Assembly (NCBI RefSeq): GCF_000003815.2
Contig: NC_049980.1
Location: 4,262,742-4,326,741, forward strand
Direction: 5' to 3'
DNA length: 64,000 nucleotides
From: Branchiostoma floridae
Taxonomy: Eukaryota > Chordata > Leptocardii > Amphioxiformes > Branchiostomatidae
Positions 22,631 to 33,604 of the stretch are shown here, one piece after another (positions within the stretch are counted from its first letter, which is position 1; each line of letters begins with the position of its first letter). The translations under genes and the position numbers were made by a program. The notes under the pieces were generated by a model. It saw only the letters and a list, made by a program, of their open reading frames with translations, was not told where the DNA came from and searched no databases.

Positions 22631-22639
22631 CAAAGGCAT

Positions 22640-22952
22640 TTATGAAAGAAAAAAAAAGTTTTGAACCATACTGTGAATAAAACAAAACATCTGCAAATGT
22701 ATGCCGTAGATAGCAAATATCGTTAAATGTGTCCTGACGCCATATAATGTCAATTTCAATTCCAAGGTCAAAGAAGAAGGTGTAAATATAGGCCCTGAAA
22801 GAATACTCGTAGAAATGAAGAATGTCATTGCTAAACCTTTCTGACCAATTATATTTCATAATGAATTTTTGTCATACTTTTATTCGAACGCTTGCATCAG
22901 TTTAGAGGTTCCCAGAGGATGTCATATACTCAAATCAACATGGCCTTGAAAG
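22640..22952. mobile_element. Family J inverted-repeat element, left end missing
   Basis: The interior and right end match 63180-63629: TACTGTGAATAAAAC vs TACTGTAAATCG, ATGCCGTA, TGTCAATTTCAA, and the end GAGGTTCCCAGAGGATGTCA...ACATGGCC. The right terminus resembles the GGCCATGTTGATTTG end seen at 63114 in reverse. Confidence 0.55.
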
Positions 22953-22955
22953 ATC

Positions 22956-24008
22956 TTACGGTTGTTTGACTCTACAGGTTAGGTCACCTGAAATAGTACC
23001 ACTTTCCGTGCAGGTGCATCGCCACTGGGCCGCATGTAGTACCGCCTGTTCACACTCCCCGTCCCCCCTGAGAGGTACGGGGCCCGACCCGGGCTCGGAT
23101 ATCATCTCTCCGTACGGCCCTCCTCCTCCTCACGGCCTCTTGACTCCTTCTGACAGGCGCTCCGCTTCTTTGTCCCGCCTCGTTCAAGTGCAAGGGGGAA
23201 CAATGCGGCATTGTGTAGGGTAGGCGCGCGCTGGGGGAAGGTCGGGTTCGAAACGCTCTTCACTCATTCCACACGGGTGCAACCTAGCTGGGTCTCGCAC
23301 TCTCCAAACTGTAGTTGTGTGTGCTGTGCGCATCCCGGATTCGAACCCTACACCGGTAAGTCCCGCTGTGAATCCTATTTATCTAACAGTAGGAAAGGAT
23401 TTGTAGGTTGTGTCTACAAGTATAACATTGTTGTTGGTCTTGCTGTGAAAGCCTTGAACAGTCCACCTCTCGAAGCCCGGGCCTCTTGCATGCCCCGCGA
23501 ACCCTTCAACCCATCCATTCTCTCTACATCGCGCCACACACAATGCGAAAGTTACTGTCCGCGGTTTTATCGGCGCGGTGGGGGCGTTAACGGGCTGCTA
23601 CTGAATCTTTTTCGTTATCATGTCCTCTTCTTGCCTTGGGTTCTTAATATCTACCTCCACCAAACTTATTTTAGGTGCTAGAAATGGTAAAGGATGGACA
23701 AGTTGGGAGAATAGTTTGTCGAAGAACTAGCGTAGCGTCATCAGGCTTTTGGTTGATTAGCCCCTTTCTGGTTAACTTGTTCATCCATATTTCGATTTTG
23801 GCCAATTCTCATGTCAAGGACGTCTGTAAGATTATGTAAAAAATGATTGTGTGTACTTGATTTGACCACAAAAATGTTTCTTCCCACCGCAGTGTTAACT
23901 TATTATCAGGAAGACTGAGATTAGTTGGTGGTATTGTTTGTTGCCAGGTGGTTGGAAGAATTACAGTTCAAACACTTGAATTACTATTTTTGACTTATCA
24001 AAGGAGCC
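22956..24008. other. No gene recognised
   Basis: GC-rich in its first half (to about 23600). A perfect B-box match on the minus strand (GGGTTCGAATCC, near 23338-23349) lacks a partner A box. The 156-codon + frame at 23211-23681 has no recognisable domain. Confidence 0.4.
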
Positions 24009-24018
24009 AGGTTAAGAT

Positions 24019-24161
24019 TACTCTCCAAGCAGAGGTTGGTCGGGAAGATCATGACCTTTTTCTTATATGCCGTCTTTTCACCAAGCGGACAGAAAAAGAC
24101 GGCATTATATAAGGAAAAGCTCACGATTTTCCCCATCAACCTCTGCTTGGAGAGTAGCTGT
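24019..24161. mobile_element. Long hairpin MITE, family E, copy 1
   Basis: Nearly the whole element is one inverted repeat with ~65-base arms. The outer ends are TACTCTCCAAGCAGAGGTTG and CAACCTCTGCTTGGAGAGTA; the inner pair is ATGCCGTCTTTT and AAAAAGACGGCAT. A 10-base direct repeat (AGGTTAAGAT) flanks it at 24009-24018 and 24162-24171. The right repeat is offset by five bases from the terminal palindrome. Confidence 0.8.
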
Positions 24162-24296
24162 AGGTTAAGATGACCCAAGGTAGTTGGAAGCTTTTAGTCC
24201 TTAAAACATTCCCCAAGTTCCCTGGAGTGTCTTTCTCGTTCCTTAGAGAAGAGATCCTGATGTATCCCGTCCTTGACATGGTTCCTTCCCGCTGTG

Positions 24297-24346
24297 AGTC
24301 ACAACTTCGGGTCACTTCGGTCCTACTTCGGGTCACTTCGGTCCTA
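24297..24346. repeat. Short tandem repeat of a CTTCGGGTCACTTCGGTCC unit
   Basis: Two to three adjoining copies of a ~21-base unit built from CTTCGGGTCACTTCGGTC, followed by a CTGACCCGG end. Confidence 0.7.
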
Positions 24347-24382
24347 CTGACCCGGACATATGTTGAAAATACGGGGCACGGC

Positions 24383-24700
24383 CCACTCTCCAAGCAGAGG
24401 TTTGGCTTCGGCTATGTTTTGACGTGTTTTTAAGGCGTTTGAGGCGGGCATTTGACAACGGACGTGAAGAAAACGATACAAAATAGAAAGCCTGAAAAAC
24501 TTATCTCCAAGCAGATCCTATGGTATAAGATACTAGTAGTATCAAAAGCTGCCAGAGGAGTGAAGCCGGCTGACTACACTCCTTGGCCAGTTTGGTACAA
24601 TCGTATGCCATCGTAGAATTTGCTTGAAGTTTAAGATTAGAAAAAAAAAACGCCTAAACACGTCATAAACAGTCGGAGTCTAACCTCTGCTTGGAGAGTT
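24383..24700. mobile_element. Family E inverted-repeat element, copy 2
   Basis: Ends CACTCTCCAAGCAGAGGTTT and AACCTCTGCTTGGAGAG form terminal inverted repeats. The next inner pair is GACGTGTTTTTAAGGCG and CGCCTAAACACGTC. The middle includes another CTCCAAGCAGAT end and a piece of family C (24540-24600, GCCAGAGGAGTGAAGCCGGC). The element is therefore probably composite. Confidence 0.65.
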
Positions 24701-24704
24701 TGCA

Positions 24705-24935
24705 CGATCTTGTTCATACTTGTGTGAATATTCAATATTCAAGTCCGTATGAGTTGCGTATTGAGTGACTATTGGCATTCTATTGGCTTGAAAAAAGTTT
24801 GCCGCGGGGAAGAAGCTATTTTTCACTTTGACCCACCGTTGTGCGGTCTGGTTACCCAACCGGAAGCCCACTTCTTCTAATAATGTCAGTACGCAATTGA
24901 TATGGACTTGAAAAACGCACAAGTGTGAACACCCT
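24705..24935. mobile_element. Family Q inverted-repeat element, single copy
   Basis: Left arm: TTCAAGTCCGTATGAGTTGC followed by ATTGGCATTC and TTGGCTTG. Right arm: GTACGCAATTGATATGGACT and CGCACAAGTGTGAAC. The same arms make up the spacer halves of the 550-base array at 40161-41535. Confidence 0.6.
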
Positions 24936-25262
24936 TTTTCGACTAGTACTCAAGGCCGCTAAGTGGGCAAAGATTTCACAGCTCGCTCAACGACTTTTAT
25001 AGAGTAGGACACTAATATTTTGTATGTATTTTGTTCTCCTTACTTTAAATCATACTTTTAAATATTGGATCATATTCCAATTACGACATCATACATTAAA
25101 GTTTGATCGTCTCAGTGCAAAGTGAATTACGTATGCTGAAAAGCTAATAATATATTCCATGCAATGTTGGAACTTAGGCATAGCAACAAGGATCCGGGGC
25201 AATCTACAAAATATAAAGAAAGGTTAAGACTAAAGGTAGTCCCATAGCCTTTTTGAGGCACC

Positions 25263-25335
25263 ATATGTCAGAGGTATTAAAACCCAGGACCTCTGCATGG
25301 TGTTCTAGGCCTAACCATTACGCCAACACATTGCC
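25263..25335 (-). mobile_element. tRNA-like SINE head (minus strand)
   Basis: On the minus strand it reads TGGCGTAATGGTTAGG (A-box-like), then GCAGAGGTCCTGGGTTTTAA, a degraded B-box region. The layout is that of a tRNA-derived SINE, not an active tRNA gene. Confidence 0.45.
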
Positions 25336-25652
25336 ACACATACCACCAATCTTATACAGAATGTACTCGTACAAACTATGAGAGAAATTTTTTCAAGCAC
25401 AATATGAACATTACATGTTGAACAAAAGAATCTCTTTGCCTCTCGGCTGGAGGACAGTTTACCCAGACAGTGTTAACTTCATCTCACAGCCTTGAAGCCG
25501 TGAACTTGAAAAGGTTTGCATTATCCTGCCGTTTATCCCCTCACGAGGTCTCTCTGAAGGGCCCGGGGTTCCTAACCTGTAAGTACCGCGTGGAGAAAGG
25601 ATTCTACCCGCCTTTCCGACAGCCGTAACCCTTTATCTTGTCACACAAGTGC

Positions 25653-26450
25653 GTAGGCCACAGCAAGGAAATTTTATGGATGGTATCCAATATAGTCGAA
25701 TTCTCCTGTCGATTTTTCGACAGATGAGCAGGCAAACAGGCACTTGTTGGTGGGTTCGGCAACCTGTTTGCTTGACCTGCACATGACATGTTATGGAGAA
25801 GGAGGCGTGTGCAATTCCTTCTCCACCCTCTCGTTTACAGGGACAATTTGAATTGCAAGAACTGCATGCCACGTGTAAGACGGTCCCAGCAGATGCAGGT
25901 TTGTTGTTCGGAGTTTCCGTCTCCTAGGAGAACTTCCGACCAAGGATATAAGGGGTTCCTCCTACCCCTGACTCGTGTAAGAATCCTGTACAGAGTGCAA
26001 AAATAATGAGATAGCGCGAAAAAAACAAGATGGGTAAAAAAAACAAGATAGTCACCATAAATGCCGTAACAAGATTTCAAGTGACAAAATGTGTCATCAC
26101 AACTAACAAGGCATTCATTACTGTATTAAAGAAGTGAGCTACTGTTACAGTAGTAAAAGTGATACTAGTATAGTACACTGGTATCACTTGCCAAGCCGGC
26201 AACTACATTCATGGCTTCCATATTGGTGGCACTTTTACAACTATCCAACAACTTTCACTTCTGAAACTATAGCCATGGCTACCTCCCTAGTGTCAAGTAT
26301 GATTATTAGGCTACAACACAACATGTTTGCCCATTTTGGTCTACCTGACCATCCCCGAAGAGGAAGATATCTTCATTTTTTTCTGAAATCAGGCGAAAAT
26401 CAATGAGCGCGCTGATGTCATCCATAAAATTTACTTGCCATGACCTTATG
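25653..26450. mobile_element. Family I (Harbinger-like) element, ends not a clean pair
   Basis: 25653-25690 resembles the left terminus (GGCCACAGCAAGGAAATTTT), and 26413-26450 resembles the right terminus (GATGTCATCCATAAAATTTA). Body blocks such as AGCCATGGCTACCTCCCTAG and CTGAAATCAGGCGAAAATCA match 33691-34164 in reverse. The flanking trinucleotides differ (GTA and TTA), so these may be two separate insertions or a rearranged copy. Confidence 0.5.
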
Positions 26451-26462
26451 TAGATCGGTAAT

Positions 26463-27671
26463 ACCCCCATTCCACTGGGACGGCGCTCTCGCGGCGCTCT
26501 CACGGCGATGGCAAATTTGACCATCGCGGTGAGAGCGCGGTGGGATCACCAAGGTCGCCATGGGAGCGCGATGAGAGCGCGGTGAGAGCGCCGTGAGAGC
26601 GCGGCGGGAGTGCCATCGAGGCGAGAGCGCCGTCACCACGGCGATGGTATGGAGCCCTGCCATACCATCGCCGTGAGAGCGCCGAGGATGGCGATGCAAC
26701 AATGATCGCCGTGAGAGCGCCGTGAGAGCGCCAAGAGAGCGCGGTGAGCGCCAATAGGGCTAAACAATGGTATATGATAGGCCCCATTCCACTAGGACGG
26801 CGATCTTACCGCGCTCTCGCTGCGCTCTCAACTTCATGCAGTCTTTATTCTTGAAGAAGTATATTTTGATGAAATTTGTTGTCAAATCATACTTTTGTGT
26901 CATGAATCACTTCCTAATTAAAATCATGGGTTAAACAAATTGGACAACTACACATACGGTGCTTTATTCAGCGTTTCGAGTCACAGGATTACTCCAGATT
27001 AGATATAACACAAATTGACGAGAAAGAACTCGGAGAAATGTTCAAAATGTACAATGAATTAAAGAGAGATAGAATAATCAAGAACACAAAGGTTTATTAT
27101 GTCTTATTTCTAAATGTTAACAGAATAACATTTTAGTTTTCATGTTCTTAACCTGTAGATTGAGATTATAGAAGACTTATTTTCAATAGATCAAATCGTT
27201 TCACTATTCTGTAATTTACGATAATAACCTGGCATGATAATGATATTCATTTTGAACAAGTTACATGGCAAATTTAATTTTTAAAAACAGCAAGTCAAGC
27301 GTATAGATGATCTTAGACTCACGCTGAACGTCTCTACAGTGAGCAAAATTGGATTTGTTTACAGCCTTGATTTTGTAATTTAAAATTACGTAAGACGTAA
27401 AAGTATGACTTGAAATACAATAAAATACACAAAAGGTAAGAAATCTCGTTCTTTATCTCTGAAATTCGTTGAATAATCTTTAAAGTTCTTGGCAGCCCAT
27501 AAAAATTGCTGTCCTTTGAGTTTTCCGTCGCGCTGAGAGCGCGCTGGCGTCGCAGGAGAGATTCCACTAGAGCAGCTTTTTCTGCCATCGCGGCGCTCTC
27601 ACGGCGATGGGGCAAGTTTGCCATCGCCGTGAGAGCGCGGTGAGAGCGCCGTCAAGTGGAATGGGGGCCTA
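26463..27671. mobile_element. Inverted-repeat elements (family K) with GAGAGCGC subrepeats
   Basis: A left terminus CCCCCATTCCACTGGGACGG lies at 26465. A second, TAGGCCCCATTCCACTAGGA, starts at 26778. The only right terminus, AGTGGAATGGGGGCCTA, ends at 27671. The region between the first two is filled by dozens of GAGAGCGC/GCGCTCTC blocks in both orientations (26490-26750), and the same blocks recur at 27530-27650. The interior 26850-27520 is AT-rich and non-coding. The arrangement suggests one copy inserted beside or inside another. Confidence 0.7.
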
Positions 27672-27924
27672 AGACACCGGGGAATTTTCAGCGTCTTAGA
27701 AACATCTCCTTTGTTGCGTCTTCGCTTGAATCAAACTGACAGCTCGCACAGTTTGAAAGAAAACATGTCTCTATAAGAGCTACCCCGAAGGGATGAGATT
27801 TTGTATATTCCTATCGCACGGTTGGCATTCACACGATTTATCCTCAGCGGTGAGGCCAAACGTGTTGTATGGTGATTTATGTCTTTTTCGAGACAGAGAA
27901 CCATTCACCAATCCACAGAACACT

Positions 27925-27970
27925 GGACCTTCGGTTTAAAGGGTCCGGGGTTCAATCCCCAGTGGTGTTG
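27925..27970 (+). mobile_element. Possible tRNA-like SINE fragment
   Basis: Contains GGTCCGGGGTTCAATCCCC, a good B box with flanking T-stem pairing. No clear A box lies at the proper distance upstream. Confidence 0.3.
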
Positions 27971-28171
27971 TGCCTATTGCTCTTCCAGATTCGGTTAACG
28001 CAATCTTTCACCCCAAGCGAAGTGTTTCCTGCGATGATGTTATTTTCTTTCACTCCGACGGGAAAACGTAGGCCTACCCCTGTTTCCGTTTCTTGTTCCG
28101 GTTTTATTTAAGACCAACTGTAATTTAGATCGAAGAAACGGACCCAAAAAACATATTCAAGTTCCCATTTA

Positions 28172-28677
28172 TTAGGCTACAGCAAGTAAATTTTAAGGAT
28201 CGCATCAGAACGCTCAATAAATTGATTTTGGCCTGATGTTGAAAAAAAAGTTTAACCTCTCCGGATATGGTGAACATGACGATAGAGTACCTAAAATAGG
28301 GAAATATAATATCATGAGGCAGCCTTGATTGTACTTGTATAGAAGTGGCACTAGTGAGACACATGTAGCCATGACTGTAGTTAAAAACGTGAAGTTAATT
28401 CGATAATAAAAGTGGTACTTTTGTGGTAGCCATGACTGTAGTTGTCAACTTGGTAAGCGATACCATTCTACATCACTAGTGTCACTTGGCGCACCTCTTG
28501 AATACAGAAAGAAAACAATTTTTGGTTGCTTCAGATTTTGTTACAGCGTTTACGGTGTCCATTTTGAAAAAAAAATGATACCTTGAGCTTTTTTACCATT
28601 TTGTTTTGTTTCGCCCTACTGTATGTCAATGGTCTACAGAGGATGTCATCCATGAAATTTACTTGTTGTGGCCTTAA
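28172..28677. mobile_element. Harbinger-like MITE, family I, TTA target duplication
   Basis: Terminal inverted repeats GGCTACAGCAAGTAAATTTT (left) and the reverse of ATGAAATTTACTTGTTGTGG (right) are flanked by TTA on both sides. Three-base TWA duplications are typical of PIF/Harbinger transposons. There is no transposase frame. The interior shares GTAGCCATGACTGTAGTTGT and ACTAGTGTCACTTGGC-type blocks with the other copies. Confidence 0.7.
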
Positions 28678-28679
28678 AA

Positions 28680-30186
28680 ACGACACTTTGTTTACGTACC
28701 AGCAAACCCTAAGAATTCACCCCCTATAGTTACTGTGAGAAATTGTTTTTTGGCCGGGTCCGTGGAACAAAGCGCAATAGGATACAGTACAAACTCTATC
28801 TAACAAAACAATGGACTTGAAAAGGTCCCCTGAAGACTTTGACAGTGTTTGTTGGCTTCCAAGCAGTGTTGGCAGTTATGCAAGGATTTTACAGGATGTT
28901 GGAAGTTGTTCTTGCAGTACGTGTTTTGGGTGCTAGATGACGCTGTTAGTTCTCTAGGGATGCAATATTTGACAGGTACCACCGTTAGACCCATCCATAG
29001 GAAATCATTGTAACGCACTGAAACAAGGCTTCATAAAAGTACTAACCCTTAGAAATTCTCCACCAAATGTCAAATGCCCCTTTATAAACATTCAAAGAAA
29101 AACTGCAGGGTGTCAACTAGAAGTGGAAAACTCCTTTGCCCCCATTTTGCATCTCTACCCATCCGCAAGACCCAATGCAACAACTCACTGTCTTTATGCC
29201 AACTAAACTGCTGAACTGAACGAATTTTGACCAAAATATGGGAAAGCTTAGACCCTACCTGTTTCTTCTAACCCCAACATCTCCAGATTTGGCCAAACGA
29301 TTTGGCCTATGTCTGATGTTGTTACATTAGTTTTACTAAATTTTCTTAAGCTTTTGTTAACATTAATGCAGCTCTATTGCGAGCCTCCTTTCCCCAGGAC
29401 TATGTTTAAGTTCAACAATCCACTGGACAAAAGACAGATAAAAAAAGCACATAAACAAAATCTGAGATAACCCAATTAGCGCAGATACACAACATCCAAC
29501 GGCATTAGTGACGTGTTCCAAAATTCCATGAAGCTTCGAAGATAGGTTATTTTATGAAATATTACATGATGTATAAAAATGCTACGGTGTAAAAAAAAAA
29601 GGCCAGACGATGTACCAAACTACTTAAGAATGCAACATAGGGACCGGGAGATAAAGCTGCGAAACGTACGGATATGACCAATTGTTGTACCGATATGACC
29701 AACAACAATACCTCCTTCAGGAGATAACCCTGCTCCTTGACGGAGGTAAAAATGGCTTTTGTAAAGCGAAAAATGCGACATTCCTGTGTGACTGGAGGTC
29801 GGTCCAGCGCAGCAGTCACACAGAGTGTCCGTATGTTTCTGTCTCCCGGCTGAATACAGAGTTTTACTATCGCTGTCCCGGGAAGTATTGTCCTGTCTAC
29901 AGGCACATTTGCACATTGTTTTCACGCTGACAGAATGATGTATTCCGTCATTTGTTTCTTTACAAAAGAAAGGCAAATTCAGCCAAGGACGCTACAGTCC
30001 TTAACTACAGTTCCTTCATGAAGTAACACTTGCTAAGGTGTTCAAGGCACGTTCAGAATTTCGAACGTTTAGAGAGAACATGATATGTGTTATGTGTTTG
30101 TTCTTTCGTTCTCCTGTCGTTCTATTCGCGCGGTATCATATATTCTATGATGATGATTCTATATCCGTTGATCTTAATGACATAGT
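28680..30186. other. No gene recognised
   Basis: Mostly unique sequence with no recognisable exon. The longest frames, on both strands at 29562-29976, overlap one another, which argues against either being coding. 30187-30232 is a fragment of family B (TTGCAGTTTGAAACCACCGT). Confidence 0.4.
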
Positions 30187-30422
30187 GTCTAGGGATATTT
30201 AAAGTATTGCAGTTTGAAACCACCGTACCTAATTTGTTTTCTTTACGCTTGGGACCGCATTGTTAACAGCGACACCTAGTGCTGCAGTGTGGCATGGCAC
30301 CAGTCAGAATTGTCCTCAGGGAGGTGACAGACAGTCACCGAAAGAAACGTTGGATGATTGTGAATAAGGGACCTTGTAGTCCAGATTGTAGGTTCTTTGG
30401 GCATCACTTTCTGTGCTTCTAA

Positions 30423-30762
30423 CAGGGCTCGAAATACCACCTGCATATGCAGGTTAGTGCAGGTAAAATTGGAGCTGTGCAGGTATTTCTGGTGTCTATC
30501 TGCACCTTAACTGCACTGGTCCATGTGCTGGGATTTATACATAAATGTCCTATAATGTAGGTGTATGTGGATTTTTATTAGCTGCATTGGCTGTTACCAC
30601 CTATAAAGTATAAAAGGAAAAATAGCAATGGTTCTAAACAATTTTAGTATGATCTATACTTCCTAAATTCAGAGTGGTGCGGGTAAAACTTGTCTGGTGT
30701 AGGTAATTTTCAATGTTACCTGCACCAGTGCAGGTATGCAGAAAAAAGTATTTCGAGCCCTG
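30423..30762. mobile_element. hAT-like MITE with CAGGGCTCGAAATA ends
   Basis: A 340-base element. The left end CAGGGCTCGAAATACCACCT and right end AGTATTTCGAGCCCTG are inverted repeats. Inner blocks TGCAGGT and ACCTGCA repeat near both ends. Flanks share TTCTA (CTTCTAA left, ATTCTAT right), possibly a decayed 8-base duplication. CAGGGCTCGAAAT termini are typical of hAT elements in animals. There is no coding frame. Confidence 0.65.
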
Positions 30763-31244
30763 ATTCTATGTAACACTCTTGTTCCTCCCAGTGGCTTAAT
30801 TGTAAGACGGGTAAATCCTTCAGTCTCTGGGTTTGTAAACCCTCGCCCAATCCCCGTTTCCGCGATATTGCCATGGCAACGTCTCTCATAGGAAGCCCGA
30901 ACAGTTTTATCCAGTATTATAACGTATCTGTGGATCATCATTAGGCTTGTACCACACATAACCAAGCAGATGTGGGAGAGAAAAGTTATGTTACTGGCTG
31001 CCCCGTTTTCCACGACACAACTTCCTATTTTATGGTCTCCGAGCAGACGTTTGGAGGGAAAAGCGTAACGCTTTCAGAATGAATGAATGATAGTCTTCAT
31101 CTTACATGCATGTTCTATCTATCAGGCAAATTATAAGTGTTTACATAATACTACAAAAGTTGTAATACTACATATGATAACAGCACATTCGATGATGACT
31201 CTTTCGTATAATCATGGAAGCTCATCTGTGTTGGAAGTGATCAT

Positions 31245-31445
31245 TCTATAATGCTAAACTTTCTTCAACCACACAATTATACACGGATCAAATTTTCAAC
31301 GACCACTGTATTCTTCAGGATCAACACTGATGACCAATCACTTCAGAACTTAAACTCGCGAGAGTTACAGACACATGATCTTGCGCATATGTGACGTCAG
31401 CAATTGGTCAAACGAGACATGAAGTTTATCACGCCCAGTGTCTCT
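31245..31445 (+). repeat. Dispersed repeat family O with CRE palindrome, copy 2
   Basis: Same block order as 19035-19260, with GACCAATCACTTCAGAACTT and TGACGTCA at 31392-31399 followed by GCAATTGGTCAAA. The next ~70 bases (TGGCTTCCTTTATACCTCTT) resemble 1755-1800, so the family may extend further right. Confidence 0.6.
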
Positions 31446-31903
31446 GTTCAGTGATGGCTGAAGTGCCCTGATGTATATATGGCTTCCTTTATACCTCTTA
31501 CAAAGTGATCCTGTTCAGTGATCCTTGTCACCGGTGGTAATCCCCGAAACCCTCGGGAGGAAACGCGAGGTCCCCCGCCGACGATAAATCCCCGACTCGA
31601 GGCAACAGGATCACAAAGCCGCCTCTCTGTCTGTAGTAAAACCACCTGCTGCTTGGAGCCCCACTCGGGTGAACTGTTGGTCCAGAAATGTCCAGTTGAG
31701 TGATTTGTAGAAACAATGTACTTCCGAATGTCAGTGTGAAAAACACAACTGGTAGTGTTAACAAGAAAAGTTATTGTTCCATGATATAGCTGCACCCGTG
31801 CACCCAACACACAGTATCCAGGTTAGTATTTAAGTAACAAGTTTGACAATTCTTGTATTTTTCAAAAGTTTATGGGTGGGTGGGGAGGGGAAGGGGGTAG
31901 ATA

Positions 31904-31970
31904 TAGTCAAGTCAAGTCAAGTTTATTGCACAACGATTGCATCAGGTACAATGTATGGCAAATAACATGT
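31904..31970 (-). mobile_element. LINE 3' terminus (minus strand)
   Basis: On the minus strand it reads TGCCATACATTGTACCTGAT, then GTTGTGCAATAAACTTGAC, and ends in a (TTGAC)n tail. It matches the 3' ends at 17880-17945 and 34345-34385 and gives the likely tail repeat of this LINE lineage. Confidence 0.65.
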
Positions 31971-32052
31971 AACTACAAACTATCTACATCACATAAACTA
32001 ATCTAACATAATAGAAATTATGGCGGCATAGTGTATTTCACATTGTTAAAGC

Positions 32053-32874
32053 TAGGGCTGGGTATCGGTACAGTGTACCGGTACAAAACCGGTTTTTCTT
32101 CTTGGACCGGTCCGAAAAAACCGGACCTGAAAAAAATCCGTGGACCGGATGTTGGACCGATTCGAAAATTCACGTCAGTAACAGACTATCGCTACTGGGG
32201 ATCTTCGGTCCAAGACCAAGACTAATAGTATATTACGATCAAACAGAGCTGCTACATGCAGCTGTAAATAATATCTCGAAGTTAAACGGTTAAAGGATTT
32301 ATCAATAGACGGAGATGTCAGTTAAGGTACTTAGTTTTGAGTAAGTGTCAACAGTGGCTAGCCTACAACTTAAATAAGTGGCTAGTGATGCGATACATGT
32401 ATATACTTGCACTGGCGTAAATTTACACTTGCCTAACTTGGGAACAAAAATGACAACCAAGTAAACCGCAAATCAAGTTACCTATATATTTGTCGCTCCG
32501 TTGTGCCCACACTCAGCTTATTTCCTTGAGCTTGAATAGCCGAAATCCACCATACAACGACAACAACACCTGACGATTGCCGCGCAGCAAAACAAACGAG
32601 ATCATTTTGATTCAGGCAAAAGAACCAGTATTTAAAACATATCCGTTTCCTTCCTGCATATTAGTTGTTTGAGTATAGATAGCTATCATTCCCATCTACA
32701 GTTAAACACGCATAGAGACCTGTGTTTGAATCTATCTCTCCAAAATTTCATATGCATGACATAGTACTGCTGTTCTACTGTAATCAGGTCCAGGTTCAGG
32801 TCCGGACCTGGACCTAATCCTCTGGACCTGAACCGGACCTGGACCTGAATTTTCTGTACCGGTACCCAGCCCTA
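32053..32874. mobile_element. hAT-type non-autonomous transposon, family F, with 8-bp duplication
   Basis: An 822-base element with ends TAGGGCTGGGTATCGGTACA and GTACCGGTACCCAGCCCTA. It is flanked by the perfect 8-base direct repeat GTTAAAGC (32045-32052 and 32875-32882). An 8-base duplication with TAGGG ends is the signature of the hAT superfamily. Subterminal regions are full of self-complementary GGACCGGTCC, GGTCCGGACC and CAGGTCCAGG blocks. The interior has no transposase; the 60-odd-codon frames are chance. Shorter or interrupted copies are at 22343-22558 and 19430-21000. Confidence 0.9.
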
Positions 32875-33604
32875 GTTAAAGCACTACTTCTCTTTTGCAG
32901 AGTACATATCTAATGTTTCTTATTGTTAGCCATTTGTATGTAATTACCGTCCATAAGAAGATTATCTTTTCGGGTCTGTGTCTGTATTTTTGTGAGAAAA
33001 TTTATTTATTTTTGTTATTTGCTTTGAGACAGACAAATACGATGTGACACTGCACTCTATTTACTTTAAATGGTAACTTATCTTAACGGTGCTACATGTC
33101 AATGGCAGACATAAGGTAAAGGTATTCCCATAGCTTTTTTAAGGCTGTAAGGGCAATTAGTTGTTCTCCACTGTGTCTAGGGTACGGTATTGGAAGACAG
33201 AGCCCATCCCTCTCCTTCCAATGCCTTTTACCTCCCCAACCGAAGTCAGGTATCCATTTTTACACCTGAATGGACTAAGGAAAGTCGATCTTTTAAGTTC
33301 CTTTCTCAATGTCACAAGATCGGTAGACCGAGGGCCTTGTAGTACCAAGGTCAGTACCAGCCGCCTCGGAACTCCTTACGTGCAGTGGCTAGGATCTTGG
33401 GTTACTGACAAGGTTATAATGTATTTGAACTTAGAAACCGAAGACGTGCAACATCTTGTGCTTTGCAGTCTGGAAATTATTATCATCGCTGTGAACAGGC
33501 GGAATAAAAGGCATGGCATAATGTATCCCCTGACATAAGGTTTTGCCAATTTTAAATTTTGTTCAAAGAAGATCTACATAGTTTTTCTCCTTCGCGTGTC
33601 TCAA

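Noticed and set aside
23338-23349. Second perfect minus-strand B box
   Set aside because: No A box at a workable distance and no cloverleaf. Not annotated as an RNA gene.
29562-29976. 114- and 118-codon minus frames and an 82-codon plus frame, the latter with several cysteines
   Set aside because: They overlap one another and no known cysteine pattern or splice boundaries fit.
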